DNA of 64,000 nt from Colwellia sp. Arc7-D (GCF_003061515.1 NZ_CP028924.1:4241443-4305442), one strand, 5' to 3'. Counted from the first letter of the stretch, positions 19,250-29,345 are shown. The notes: a model not told the origin generated them from the sequence alone. A program made the numbers and translations.

Positions 19250-22200
19250 TTATTTAAGCCAATCAAAGGCATCTTCATCAAATTTAAATCGTAAGCGAAC
19301 ATAAGCTCCTGAACTGCTGTAATCACTATCGGGTAGCTCTTTGTCTTGCACTGCAAAAAAGTTATAACCTGCCGACAACCAAAGGTTAGTGGTTAATAAG
19401 TAACCCACTTCGATACCAGCCATTTTGTTTTGGTTTTTAAAACCGTCAGAAGTGATCACTCCTCCCATCACCGATACATCTACACGTTCAGTAACATCGT
19501 AAATAGCACGTAAACTCATTAAATGTGCTGTGTGATCACTGCGATAATCGATGCCTTGTTCTGTTACATATTTGCCCGCATAGCGACCACTTAAGGTCAG
19601 TGAACGACTAGGGTGCCAGTTAGCATGGGTAGTCCATATGTGTGCTTTGCGCATGGTGTTTTGGGTTTCATCATCTCTAATTTTGTATTCATAACGCCCC
19701 ATACCAGATAACTCATTGGTATCTGTACTTCGATAAGCAATACCGGTACGTAAACGGTCTTCAGTCAGCTTGTCACTGGTATTTAAGTTGCGACGAATCG
19801 ACAGAGTATTCTGTAATAAAGCTGACCAGCTATGATCCAATTTCATTGCCACGCCGAAGGTGTTTAATAAGCTCTCAGAAGTTTCACTGCGTCTCACCTC
19901 CATACGACCAGTACCTTTCCAGCGCTCAGAACCAGAATAATCAAGCCCCATTGTAATGGCTAAACTCTCACCTTCTTCACTTTCCTCAAGCGAACGAACC
20001 TGCTCAGAACTCAAATTTAAACTAAGACCCTCGGTTAGCTTCCATGTATTACTAATGCCTATAGCCGCCTCTGCTTCACCTCCACTAATAACATCTCGCA
20101 CCCGATATTCGCTAAACACATGGCCATTATCTAGATAATCAAAATCGAGTCCAATCTGGGTGCTATTATTTCGAGCAGAAGCATCCAACCCATATTCACC
20201 ACTGCTGCTTGAAATCAATTCGTGACGTGCATAAACTCGTCCTCGATTACTGACCTGATATTCACCACCCAGTTGCGCTCGATTGCTATCAGAGTCAGCC
20301 AGATCCTGCTCGTACTCTGTAAACATACTCGCCTCAGGCATAGACTCTGGTTGCCAGGTTATTTTTGCCAAGCCGCTGGTCAATGCTCTACTACTCGATT
20401 TTTCATTATCGCTCTTTGCTACCGTCGAAGATTCGACATAGCGCATACCTAATTCTAGGCTTACCGAATCTATCAATTGGCTTTGCAAAGACAGTTTGCC
20501 GCCCTGACGTTTATCCTCTGTAATTACATCTTCGGTAAAACGCAGTTCACTCTCTAAGCGATTCTTTTTATTGATTCTATAACTAAGTTGGGCACCGGCT
20601 TCATCATGACCAGAGCGAACAGATGCATTAGGATTAATAAAATCTTCTTCACTTCTTACTGCATAAATACGTGAATCTAACTTTTTACTCCTATGTTTCC
20701 ATTCCAACCTAGCTGCATAACCTTCGCCTTCTATATCGGTTTTAGAATGTGCATACTCTACAATTAAGGTATCGTTATCGGTTACTTTTAGCGTTGTATT
20801 TGCACCACTTAGTTGATAGTTATTTTCAGGATTTTCATCGGTAATATGAGAAATCCCAACCTCAACTTGGTCTGTTACTTGGAATTGACCATCTGCACCA
20901 TAAACCCAATGTGTTTTTTGATCGCTATCTACTTCAAAACTAACGCGGATATAGACTGGATTAAAATCCGCGTCGATACTTGCAATTGGCTGACGGAAAA
21001 CTAGATCACCGCTAAAGAAATCCAAACTGTAGTCTACAAATCGGGTCAAGGTTTTAGTCGATAAAACTAACGATGGCTGCTCACGGTCACGAACCAGTAT
21101 TTCCACAATTTCACTCTGACGAACCATATTACGATTATCCAGAGGGTAGGGACCGGAAATTCCCTTACCTTGGAATTCGCGAACAACCTGGCTAGTGTAG
21201 TCATACGAAGCAAATACATTAACTTCAACTTTAGAGGTTTGAAGGTGTCCCTGAAGGCCATTAAAAGTACGGTTGAAATTTGATAACCTTCTGGCTTCAT
21301 TATTGGTGTTGGTACTGAAATCACCATACTGGAGGTATGAACGACCTTTATCAACGCGAACAAATAGCTTACTGGTTGACTGGGCTTCAAAGCCTTTAAT
21401 TGAAGAGTCACCATACACAGGATAGAACTCATCAGGACGAATATCTCGGAAAAGTCGAGTATTCTCGTCACGATCTGAATCATAAGATAAGGTAAGTAAA
21501 TGCTCACCCAGAATTTTTCCTTTCAAAAATAATGCTGCGCGCGCTCCTTTTTCGAGTTTATCTCCGCCGGAAAAGTTAAAGCTACCAATAGTTTCTTCGA
21601 AACCATCATTTTTAGAAGCAGGAGTAACTTCATCGCTACCTAATGTTCTCATTCCTACAGCACCTTCAAGGATGCCCGATACCATTAATGGGCGTAGGTC
21701 AGGTAAAAAATCCAGTTCAAATGTGGACTCCGTGATACCACTACTAACCCGTATCAGGCTTTCTCCAGGCATATCTGGCGGTAACAATTCAAACTGTGCT
21801 GTACCACCTTCAATGAAGGTCTGAATGCCAGATTCTTTAGGGTCAAGGTCTTCTACATCCCAAACTCCCAATGTACTTTCTAGTGTAACTGCCGTTCTTG
21901 CCGATACGGGTAAGTCTTTGTCATCTTTTAAAGACACGGCTAAAACAACGGGAGTATGCCCATCAGCTGGAGAACCATCAATTTCACTAGAAATAACCAG
22001 TCGGCCAAGTGAACCAGGAGCGGAAACCTGAATAATTTTTTCGCCACGTTGATTATCAAACTGATCAAGTTGAGCCAATTTCAGCTCATTTTTACCGGGC
22101 TGTAAGCGCACTGCGATATATTCCCAAGCTTCGACACCGGTACTGCTCATCACCACTTTCTGGCCAATACGGTTCGCGTCTTGAACTTCGCCGTTAACAC

Positions 22201-25135
22201 TTAATTGTAGTGCGGCTCCAGCAACACCTTTCACTCGAATACTAAGCTGGCTGCTCGCCAAAGTATCATTGTCTTTCAAATCTATAAAACCGAGCGTTGC
22301 ATCAAGTCCCTTAATTAACTCTCCAAGGTCAACCGAGTCGCCTTTTGCCGGTGCACTTGAAGGAATAAGTGACTTAGTTGGTAGTGTTGCTTTTTTGTTT
22401 AGCGACTTAAATCCTGTCATCTGACTTTCACCACTGACAATACCACTACTGGGTAAACTACGACGGTCGCTAATGGTAGTTTCTGGATCTGTCTTTAGGT
22501 TTATTTTCAGTCTTTCTTCAACTTCAGCAACACGAACAGCGCCCTGTGCTCTACGTTCTTTAACTTCGCCAAGCATAGTTTTAGTACAAGAACCTTCTGC
22601 AAAATCCGCGCGGAAGAGTTCACCTCTTTTGACGTCAACAAAATTGCTGTAAGCATCACCAGCGTTGCGGCTAGACAGATTTACCATTTCCGCATTATTT
22701 GGCAAAGTGGTTTTATCAATACTTAGCACATGAGTTTTAGCCTGTAAGCCAGCAAAGCTGTATTTTCCCTCGACGTCCGAGACAACATAACTACCATCTT
22801 GCAGATATAACCGAACGCCGGGGATGCCAAGCTCCTCGATTCCCTGCATACGGTCACGATTACAATCCATATACACTTTACCAATAATAAAGGCTTCATC
22901 ACTAAACACATCATCTTCGACTTTGACTTGGGCAACGCCTACATTGGATTCAGCGTTGTCATTAATGGCGCGAACTCGATTGATGCCGTCACCTCGTAGC
23001 GCACTATTTCTTATCTGAGTGCGATAAGTGAATGTGATTGAAGTATCACGCACAAACCAACTCACATTGTATTGCATATGTGAACCATCGGTAATCGTTG
23101 GGTCTGCAATCAACTCGCCGTTTTGCAAACTCGTACCGGGCATATAAATAAACCCATCAGGGAGAAAGTCATCAATATTTACATCAAATAAATCATAGAT
23201 CGTGTTATTGGTTACTTTTACGGTATAAAGCACAGTTTCGCCGACAGCCGCAACATTACGTGAAACAGATTTTTCAACGAACAATCCTGTCAATCCAGCC
23301 GGATCTAGAGGAATATCGTAATAGATAGGACCGGCTACTCCATTCATTGTAAACATACCGAAATAAGATGCATAGTCATCTATTCTGCGTTCAGGAGAAA
23401 GATCTTCAGGCATAAACGTAGACGTAAATTGATGTCCGTCAGGTGAAATAACTAATAAGCGATATTCACCTTCAGGGACTACCGGAAATTCATAATAACC
23501 ATTAGCATCGGTCATAGAATAGTTGTTTATTAAATTCATTTCGCTATCAAATACTTCAGGTACATAAACGGAGCCATCAGGATTTATTCCTTGCAAAACT
23601 ACCTGAGCGTTAGCCACTGGCTGATTGTTACGAGAATCAAATACGATGCCAGCTGGGTCAACTAACAATCGGGTCTCCAATAGCACACCAGGACAGGTAT
23701 CCCAACGAGCGGTTAAAAAGTCATTACGAGTTACTTCAACATTAAAGTTGTTGTCTACTTGCTCATTTTCAGGCCAGGCTAATGTAGGTATTTCTTTAAC
23801 CACGAAAGTACCTGTGTTTGGTCCAGTTTCGGTAATATAAAAGCCTCTTTCCAAGTCGCCTGACAGCTGGCTGCGCAAATCTATGGGGTAACTCTCAGCG
23901 ACACTGGCATCAAGGTTACATGCCGCTGCTTCTACTTTTAAATACAACATATCACCAGCGTTTATAATTTCTTGTGTTCCGGTAAATGCAGAGTTCATGA
24001 AATCAATTTCAGCAGGCGCTGGTGGCTGCTCAACAACAACTTTATTACTGTCTACAACAAACGTTTCATCCAAAGTATTAAAGTAAGAAGTAGCAATATT
24101 ATTGATATCATTACCACCATTTTCATTCACTTTTACGCTAAATTTGACATCAAAACTGTAGCCAGCAGGGATTTGTTGGTAAGCAAAAACAACAGCATCA
24201 ATCATGCCTTTATTACTAGGTTGTTTAGTTTGATATACGTGTTCACCTGTACCAGCTAGGTGATAAAGAACTTGAGATGTGCCAGCTTCTAGAATACTTT
24301 CAAACTGGGTACTAAGTGGGATATTATCGCGAATTAATACGCGACGATCAGAACTGTCATCAATAATCACCTCAAAAGGGTCCATGCTCGCATTACCCAC
24401 ATTAGTACCGATTAATTGATATTCGATTATCTCGCCAGGTTTTCTTTCCTCTTGGTTACTTTTTTTAAAAAAACGTAACACAGCACCATTTTCCACCCAA
24501 ACAGTATCCATTATACTCGACATCAGCTCAGTTTCTGGAATAAATGCCGCCAGATAAGCTTCTGCATACATACCTTTTGTGCTGGTTGTTGGCACTTGAC
24601 CAGTCAATAATAAATCAAGACTTGCATTAGGCGACAACATGTACTGTTCGCCCACTTCATATTTAATATCTGCGCCATCAATGACGCCATTACTATTAGT
24701 GTCGATATAAATGACTAAACCTAACAAATTGTATTCATCGTTATCGCCATTTTCACAATACATCTCAAATAGAGATTCTATATTGCCGGTATTGGTCAGG
24801 CGATGACTCATTACTACCCAATTGCCTTGAGTACTATGTTGTTGTCGATCGTTTTCTAATTTGAATCCTCTTACAGGCATTACATTAACTGTCGTTGTGT
24901 TAGATGAAATTGATTCAACTCCACCCAATCTGGTGTGGTAATACCATGCTGTTGCTTGGTTAACTATAGTGCTTCCTGCCATTGGCATGTTAGACATTTT
25001 TCCAGAAGATGCCGACACTAAAGCAGAGGGAAGCAATGTTACCAAAACAATAAAAACAAATGAGCATACTAAAGCCGACAGAATTTTCTGTCTGCAAGCT
25101 TTAGTATGGTCATCTTTTACGTTGTAGTGATTCAT
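19250..25135 (-). CDS. Large outer-membrane protein: DUF11/SdrD periplasmic or surface part with C-terminal beta-barrel
   Basis: I place the start at ATG 25135, which has AAGGAAA upstream, instead of 25246; this gives 1961 residues. A long charged leader precedes the signal-peptide helix (about 18-42). An N-terminal module starting AGSTIVNQATAWY matches the partner protein upstream. Next come a PGEIIEYQL module, a carboxypeptidase-regulatory-like domain, a DUF11 repeat (~617) and an SdrD-like module (~749). After a low-complexity linker the last ~760 residues (from ~1197) are alternating amphipathic strands with many aromatic ends, as in a very large beta-barrel. They include FYPVYGDSS and DKGRSYLQYGDFS. 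It ends FKFDEDAFDWLK, without a terminal Phe. It could be the translocon or anchor for its secreted neighbours. Confidence 0.8.
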   Translation of the reverse strand: MNHYNVKDDHTKACRQKILSALVCSFVFIVLVTLLPSALVSASSGKMSNMPMAGSTIVNQATAWYYHTRLGGVESISSNTTTVNVMPVRGFKLENDRQQHSTQGNWVVMSHRLTNTGNIESLFEMYCENGDNDEYNLLGLVIYIDTNSNGVIDGADIKYEVGEQYMLSPNASLDLLLTGQVPTTSTKGMYAEAYLAAFIPETELMSSIMDTVWVENGAVLRFFKKSNQEERKPGEIIEYQLIGTNVGNASMDPFEVIIDDSSDRRVLIRDNIPLSTQFESILEAGTSQVLYHLAGTGEHVYQTKQPSNKGMIDAVVFAYQQIPAGYSFDVKFSVKVNENGGNDINNIATSYFNTLDETFVVDSNKVVVEQPPAPAEIDFMNSAFTGTQEIINAGDMLYLKVEAAACNLDASVAESYPIDLRSQLSGDLERGFYITETGPNTGTFVVKEIPTLAWPENEQVDNNFNVEVTRNDFLTARWDTCPGVLLETRLLVDPAGIVFDSRNNQPVANAQVVLQGINPDGSVYVPEVFDSEMNLINNYSMTDANGYYEFPVVPEGEYRLLVISPDGHQFTSTFMPEDLSPERRIDDYASYFGMFTMNGVAGPIYYDIPLDPAGLTGLFVEKSVSRNVAAVGETVLYTVKVTNNTIYDLFDVNIDDFLPDGFIYMPGTSLQNGELIADPTITDGSHMQYNVSWFVRDTSITFTYRTQIRNSALRGDGINRVRAINDNAESNVGVAQVKVEDDVFSDEAFIIGKVYMDCNRDRMQGIEELGIPGVRLYLQDGSYVVSDVEGKYSFAGLQAKTHVLSIDKTTLPNNAEMVNLSSRNAGDAYSNFVDVKRGELFRADFAEGSCTKTMLGEVKERRAQGAVRVAEVEERLKINLKTDPETTISDRRSLPSSGIVSGESQMTGFKSLNKKATLPTKSLIPSSAPAKGDSVDLGELIKGLDATLGFIDLKDNDTLASSQLSIRVKGVAGAALQLSVNGEVQDANRIGQKVVMSSTGVEAWEYIAVRLQPGKNELKLAQLDQFDNQRGEKIIQVSAPGSLGRLVISSEIDGSPADGHTPVVLAVSLKDDKDLPVSARTAVTLESTLGVWDVEDLDPKESGIQTFIEGGTAQFELLPPDMPGESLIRVSSGITESTFELDFLPDLRPLMVSGILEGAVGMRTLGSDEVTPASKNDGFEETIGSFNFSGGDKLEKGARAALFLKGKILGEHLLTLSYDSDRDENTRLFRDIRPDEFYPVYGDSSIKGFEAQSTSKLFVRVDKGRSYLQYGDFSTNTNNEARRLSNFNRTFNGLQGHLQTSKVEVNVFASYDYTSQVVREFQGKGISGPYPLDNRNMVRQSEIVEILVRDREQPSLVLSTKTLTRFVDYSLDFFSGDLVFRQPIASIDADFNPVYIRVSFEVDSDQKTHWVYGADGQFQVTDQVEVGISHITDENPENNYQLSGANTTLKVTDNDTLIVEYAHSKTDIEGEGYAARLEWKHRSKKLDSRIYAVRSEEDFINPNASVRSGHDEAGAQLSYRINKKNRLESELRFTEDVITEDKRQGGKLSLQSQLIDSVSLELGMRYVESSTVAKSDNEKSSSRALTSGLAKITWQPESMPEASMFTEYEQDLADSDSNRAQLGGEYQVSNRGRVYARHELISSSSGEYGLDASARNNSTQIGLDFDYLDNGHVFSEYRVRDVISGGEAEAAIGISNTWKLTEGLSLNLSSEQVRSLEESEEGESLAITMGLDYSGSERWKGTGRMEVRRSETSESLLNTFGVAMKLDHSWSALLQNTLSIRRNLNTSDKLTEDRLRTGIAYRSTDTNELSGMGRYEYKIRDDETQNTMRKAHIWTTHANWHPSRSLTLSGRYAGKYVTEQGIDYRSDHTAHLMSLRAIYDVTERVDVSVMGGVITSDGFKNQNKMAGIEVGYLLTTNLWLSAGYNFFAVQDKELPDSDYSSSGAYVRLRFKFDEDAFDWLK

Positions 25136-25270
25136 CTTACTTTCCTTCGAATGTTTTTTGTGAGTGAGAATGCTCGCTTGCAGCTTGTTAACTGCCAAGC
25201 GAGGCTTATTCATTGTTGTTCGCAGTGGGGCGAAATCCGCCCCCAATTTACCTAGGAGTAAACTTGCTCC

Positions 25271-27988
25271 TTAAGGGTTATCATTTACCTGAACGGTAAA
25301 CGTCAGCGAAGCATTTTCAGTAGGATTTAGCGTTGAAATAGTAGCGACTACCGTTCCAGCTGAACCATTGGTTGGCGCAGTTACATTCAATGCTCCAGTA
25401 CCTGAAGAAGATACTGATGCAGGACAAGAACCAGCAGCGTCAGAACAATCTTCATAACTCGTAAAGTTAGGTGTGGAATCATTGATGTTTAAGTTTGTTA
25501 CTGACTCAGAACCGCTGTTTGAAGCGATAATCTGATATGCAATACACTCACCTGGAGATGCAGCCAAGACGTTAGGGCCAAAAGAGCCTTCAACAATACC
25601 GTCACAGTTTGCGTCTAATGCTTGCTGCTTGTTCAGTACAACGTCACCCGTAATGACAGTGGTAATATCCTCTGCACTATCGGTTGGGCCACCTGAAAAA
25701 GTTGCAGTCAAAGTAGAAACATTAGTTTCACCAGGATCAGCGCCTGCTGGAGATATGACTTTAATTAATAGAGGAACACTTCCACCAGCAGCAATACCAC
25801 CGAAGTCGTTAATATCATCTACAACTGTGTCAACACCTGCATCAATGACGCCATTGTTGTTCGAATCGTAGTAGATTATCGATGCCCAACCGCTGTTTGA
25901 ATCAGTGTTAGTTGCCACTAAAGAACCATCAGTTTCTGCAACGTTTCCGTTGTTAACTAGTGTGTGTGGATAAACTTGAGAACCACCAGGGAAAACCTGA
26001 CCAGCACCATTTATATTCAACTCAACAGAACGTAAAGTATTGGTAGTTACGGCGTCATGTTTTATGTCAAATGCACCAGATGTTGAAGACTGAGCACGAA
26101 AGTAAATATCAACTGTGCCCGGAGCCTGACCATCAGGTGTAGAAACAGTTGCTGTTATTTCAAGGTTTTCACCGGCTCTGATTACACCAGTGTTGGTGAT
26201 CACATTCCCGCTAGTGTCAGTAAAAACAATTGACCAACCTTCTGGCAGTGTAGGAGTTGTAAAATCATTTGCTTCGTCAAAAGCTAGGTTATAGCTATCT
26301 GCTACAGCACTGGTATTTGCAACAAACAAAGTAAAGCTTGTTTGCTCACCTGGCTCAATAGTATTAGTGCTAACAGCAGCCGTTTCAGGGCCTACACCTT
26401 CACCTAATGCACCCGCATCACCAAATGCCGCATCATTCGTTAAATCGACTGAGCTAGCAGTAATTTCATTTAAATGATCAGTGACAAAATCAGACTGAGT
26501 TGGATCTACAGCTGAAGTAGCCGTTAGCTCAACATCATAACCAAGACCATTGTTGTTACCTGAAGCTCCAATCGGCAATGTAGCGACTAAAACTACTTCA
26601 AGTTCGTCGTCAGTGGAGACATTAGTTACATCTGAATCCAATGGACCAGTATCAGGAACACCGTCACCATTTGTATCAGTCAATGGCGTTAAGCCATCTG
26701 CTTGATAAAGCTGAAAGCTAGTTCCAACCGGAAAGGTGCTGTTTCCAACGGCCAATTCAAAGGTATCTATCCCATTACCATTGTTCATAATGATATTGGA
26801 AAATTTAATGGTGCCACCTTGATTTGCCGCATCGATTTCAGTAACTACATCGTTAGCTGAACCATCATCGTCAGAATTTGAAGCACTGTTTGTACCTTCT
26901 GAGTCAGTTGCTACAACAGCTGCTGACTGAAGTACGGTATAAGTAGCTGTATTGGTATTTACTGGAGCAAGTACCGCAGCACCATCGTAATACTCATAAG
27001 ATGCTAAGTTATTGATATCGCCTGGAGACAAGTCACTATCTATGCTCACTCTGAAAGTAACTGTACCACTGCTGCCTGGTGCAACCGATGCAATAACTAC
27101 TTGAATGTCTTCCCCTGCAATTGGATTAGCAACACTTTCGTACGAATAGTCGATTCCTAAAGGATCATCATTTGCACCATCAGTATCAGTTAGAACACCA
27201 TTGGTAGCGCCACTCCAACTACCACTATTGTTGGCGTACATCATTCCTTCTGGCAGAATATCTTTTAACGTCACATTGGTTGCTGTTGCATTACCACTGT
27301 TGGTATACGTCAACACCACATCAAATGCAGCTAAACTTGGCGATGGACCTGATGACACGCTCATTGATTTAGTGACTTCAATAACCGCATTGTCGGAAAC
27401 ACTGATCGTATCTGTATTGAAATCAAGAATGGTTGGTTCAAACTGACTTTTTGCTTCAATTGTGAGTGTTTCAACATCGGCTGAAGTTACTGTTGAAGGA
27501 ACCTGAGCAGCAACTACAATCCCATATTTTTCACCGGCCAGCATTGCTGGGGTGACGCTTATAGGATTAAAGTCATCTGGAATACCATCTAAATCAGCAT
27601 CCGCATAAACTTCAAGACTGTTGAAGGTGATAGTACCGGTATTAGCATCCAGATCTGTTAGGTCATAAATGTCATTACCATTACCGGTGTTGGTTATTGT
27701 ATGAGGGAAGTATACCGTGCCCCCAACAGCAACCAATTTGCTAGTGTCAGCTTCAATATCAACACCGGCAACTTGCTTAACGATTGTTTCAACCAGGTTA
27801 GATGTCGCTGTGCGTGTCTCGTTAGTGCCATCAGTATAGGTAGCTGTTGCTTGGTTACCGACCACAGCGCCAGCTGCAGGTGCAGCCGCCATAGCAGTAG
27901 TGGACATGCAAAGCGATGCCCCTGCAGCGAGAATACCTGTTGTCAGGGCACTCCGCTTGAATGTATTGTGATAATTATATTTTCTCAT
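25271..27988 (-). CDS. DUF11-repeat secreted protein, 905 residues
   Basis: A signal peptide (1-34, ending AMAAAP) is followed by an AGAVVGNQATATY module like that at the start of the barrel protein. Several Ig-like DUF11 and NEW3-type domains follow, with EVTKSMSVS, TNVTLKDILPEG and VNNGNVAETDG. The whole ends in a module with PGECIAYQI and DSTPNFTSY that recurs in the other operon members. The acidic, Thr/Asn/Asp-rich composition with few lysines is typical of extracellular beta-sandwich proteins. AGAGG precedes the ATG. It lies 78 bases after the small gene and 135 bases before the barrel gene. Its role is unknown; a surface fibre or layer subunit is plausible. Confidence 0.85.
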   Translation of the reverse strand: MRKYNYHNTFKRSALTTGILAAGASLCMSTTAMAAAPAAGAVVGNQATATYTDGTNETRTATSNLVETIVKQVAGVDIEADTSKLVAVGGTVYFPHTITNTGNGNDIYDLTDLDANTGTITFNSLEVYADADLDGIPDDFNPISVTPAMLAGEKYGIVVAAQVPSTVTSADVETLTIEAKSQFEPTILDFNTDTISVSDNAVIEVTKSMSVSSGPSPSLAAFDVVLTYTNSGNATATNVTLKDILPEGMMYANNSGSWSGATNGVLTDTDGANDDPLGIDYSYESVANPIAGEDIQVVIASVAPGSSGTVTFRVSIDSDLSPGDINNLASYEYYDGAAVLAPVNTNTATYTVLQSAAVVATDSEGTNSASNSDDDGSANDVVTEIDAANQGGTIKFSNIIMNNGNGIDTFELAVGNSTFPVGTSFQLYQADGLTPLTDTNGDGVPDTGPLDSDVTNVSTDDELEVVLVATLPIGASGNNNGLGYDVELTATSAVDPTQSDFVTDHLNEITASSVDLTNDAAFGDAGALGEGVGPETAAVSTNTIEPGEQTSFTLFVANTSAVADSYNLAFDEANDFTTPTLPEGWSIVFTDTSGNVITNTGVIRAGENLEITATVSTPDGQAPGTVDIYFRAQSSTSGAFDIKHDAVTTNTLRSVELNINGAGQVFPGGSQVYPHTLVNNGNVAETDGSLVATNTDSNSGWASIIYYDSNNNGVIDAGVDTVVDDINDFGGIAAGGSVPLLIKVISPAGADPGETNVSTLTATFSGGPTDSAEDITTVITGDVVLNKQQALDANCDGIVEGSFGPNVLAASPGECIAYQIIASNSGSESVTNLNINDSTPNFTSYEDCSDAAGSCPASVSSSGTGALNVTAPTNGSAGTVVATISTLNPTENASLTFTVQVNDNP

Positions 27989-28066
27989 TTTGTTACCTCT
28001 TTCTGTTTTTAACAGTTCGTTTATTGGCTAGGTTTTGTACTTACTAAATTATTTATTCCATGACAC

Positions 28067-28618
28067 TTAAAGATCTAAATTGCCCTTTACGCGCACTCGG
28101 TATGTGTATTGAAAAGAGTCATCGGGTTTTAATTCGTCAAAAGAACTCCAACGAATTTGGTGATACTGAGAAGGAGGAACAACTTCCTGAACCTCTTTAC
28201 CATTTGCATCTAATGCGGTGCGATACAAAGGTTCAGAACTCCAAGTGATCCCCATATCAATTGAGGCTTCGAGTTCTGCATTTGATGCTGAAGAAGCACT
28301 CATAGCTACATACTCAACCTCTTCAGGTATAGGTCCCAAAACTTTCAGGTTATTGATTACTTCATCACCTTCATTTGAATAGAGCAGTCGATATTCAATA
28401 ACTTGTCCTGGGAGAACTGCCTCGGCAGCACGAAAAGATTCCTTTCCGTTTTCATCTGCAACCACTAGAAGGGCTTCGAGGTTTCCCTGAAGTTTAGGTG
28501 CCGCTACAACGTTACCGACCCAAGCCATTAACACCACGGTTAATAAAGCGTTTGCCCACTTTCCTGAAGTGGCATATTTGATTTTTCTTACAAATTGCTG
28601 ATTGTCATTTATATTCAC
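28067..28618 (-). CDS. Small secreted single-module DUF11-like protein
   Basis: First gene of the operon, 183 residues, with a signal peptide to about residue 40 (VVAAP). The mature part is essentially one copy of the module found at the ends of its larger partners: LPGQVIEYRLLYSNEGDE, then a LGPIPEEVEY turn, and the final LKPDDSFQYTYRVRVKGN strand pair. No lipobox or membrane anchor is seen. Its size and stand-alone module suggest an adaptor, cap or chaperone-like subunit, but this is inference. GGAG sits shortly before the start. Confidence 0.75.
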   Translation of the reverse strand: MNINDNQQFVRKIKYATSGKWANALLTVVLMAWVGNVVAAPKLQGNLEALLVVADENGKESFRAAEAVLPGQVIEYRLLYSNEGDEVINNLKVLGPIPEEVEYVAMSASSASNAELEASIDMGITWSSEPLYRTALDANGKEVQEVVPPSQYHQIRWSSFDELKPDDSFQYTYRVRVKGNLDL

Positions 28619-29304
28619 AATAAGACTCCTAAATTTTGTTTTGATCTGATGTTGTGTATTTCGATTTATGCTTAGTAACTTTTTTGCATCTACACCTACT
28701 ACTACCCAACTACCGTGCCAGTTAACAAAAATGGTTAATCAGAGCTTTTTTTATCAGGCTTATCTATATGAATAGAAAGGATTTAAATTATTTTTATGAG
28801 GGATCGAAAAAATAGCAGCCAACTTGAACAGGAGCTTGATTGAAGATTATGATTCGCATTTTGCGATTCAAAATGGAAAGCGAATTTGAAAAATTAATTT
28901 CGGATGCATAATGAGAATGAATGATTTTTAGACGTTACGAGTATTATTAAATGCAGATATATTTGCTGAGGATAAGATAGGAGACTTAAGTACACTTTAG
29001 ATAAGTTGATGGCGACAGTAGTCGACACATTAAGTTGGCTGACATCAGATCTAATACATCAGCTACTTTTTTATTTTGGGGTGCCCGGCGGCTTAGTGAT
29101 TCTTTCTTTTGACTCGATTAGGTTGCTAAACTATGTAGATCTTCATCTGAAGCTCTTAATCAAAAATATTTAGCTATACGAACTAACTCAGCATACTAAA
29201 GTGCGTTAATCGTTTGTCTTTACATAGATCTAATTGTTTAGCACGTAGTGTTCCAAACCATAACGTCCAGTGCTTAACGGTGACAGGGTTTTACATTCTG
29301 ATAA
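28619..29304. other. Upstream region of the DUF11 operon and space beyond glmS
   Basis: No gene is visible. The part nearest 28619 is the leader and promoter zone of the operon. The rest is AT-rich with a few weak inverted repeats, including a GCTGA/TCAGC pair near 29038-29063 followed by a T-run on the plus strand. Confidence 0.45.
28704..28720 (-). promoter_or_regulatory. Sigma-54-like -24/-12 element upstream of the DUF11 operon
   Basis: On the minus strand TGGCAC-N5-TTGG lies about 90 bases before the first ATG. The -24 half is a perfect match; the -12 half has TTGG where TTGC is expected. RpoN often drives exosortase and surface-polysaccharide genes. One off-consensus base makes this tentative. 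Confidence 0.35.
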
Positions 29305-29314
29305 TTAAAAAAAA

Positions 29315-29345
29315 AGCGACCACTCAAAAAGAGTAGGTCGCTTTC
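29315..29345. terminator. glmS rho-independent terminator
   Basis: AGCGACC and GGTCGCT pair, extended by ACTC/GAGT across a bulge, with an AAAAA loop. A-rich sequence on one side and T-rich on the other allow termination in both directions. It lies about 85 bases after the glmS stop. Confidence 0.8.

Noticed and set aside
25136..25246. N-terminal extension of the barrel protein
   Set aside because: No ribosome binding site before the ATGs at 25246 or 25213; AAGGAAA precedes ATG 25135.
11113..28618. Type V or two-partner secretion, or a curli/chaperone-usher system
   Set aside because: No POTRA-FhaC-like protein, autotransporter passenger helix, curli repeats, usher or PapD-like chaperone is visible among the five genes.
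29038..29075. Possible plus-strand terminator with GCTGA/TCAGC arms and a T-run
   Set aside because: Only a five-base stem around a long loop, and no plus-strand gene ends nearby.
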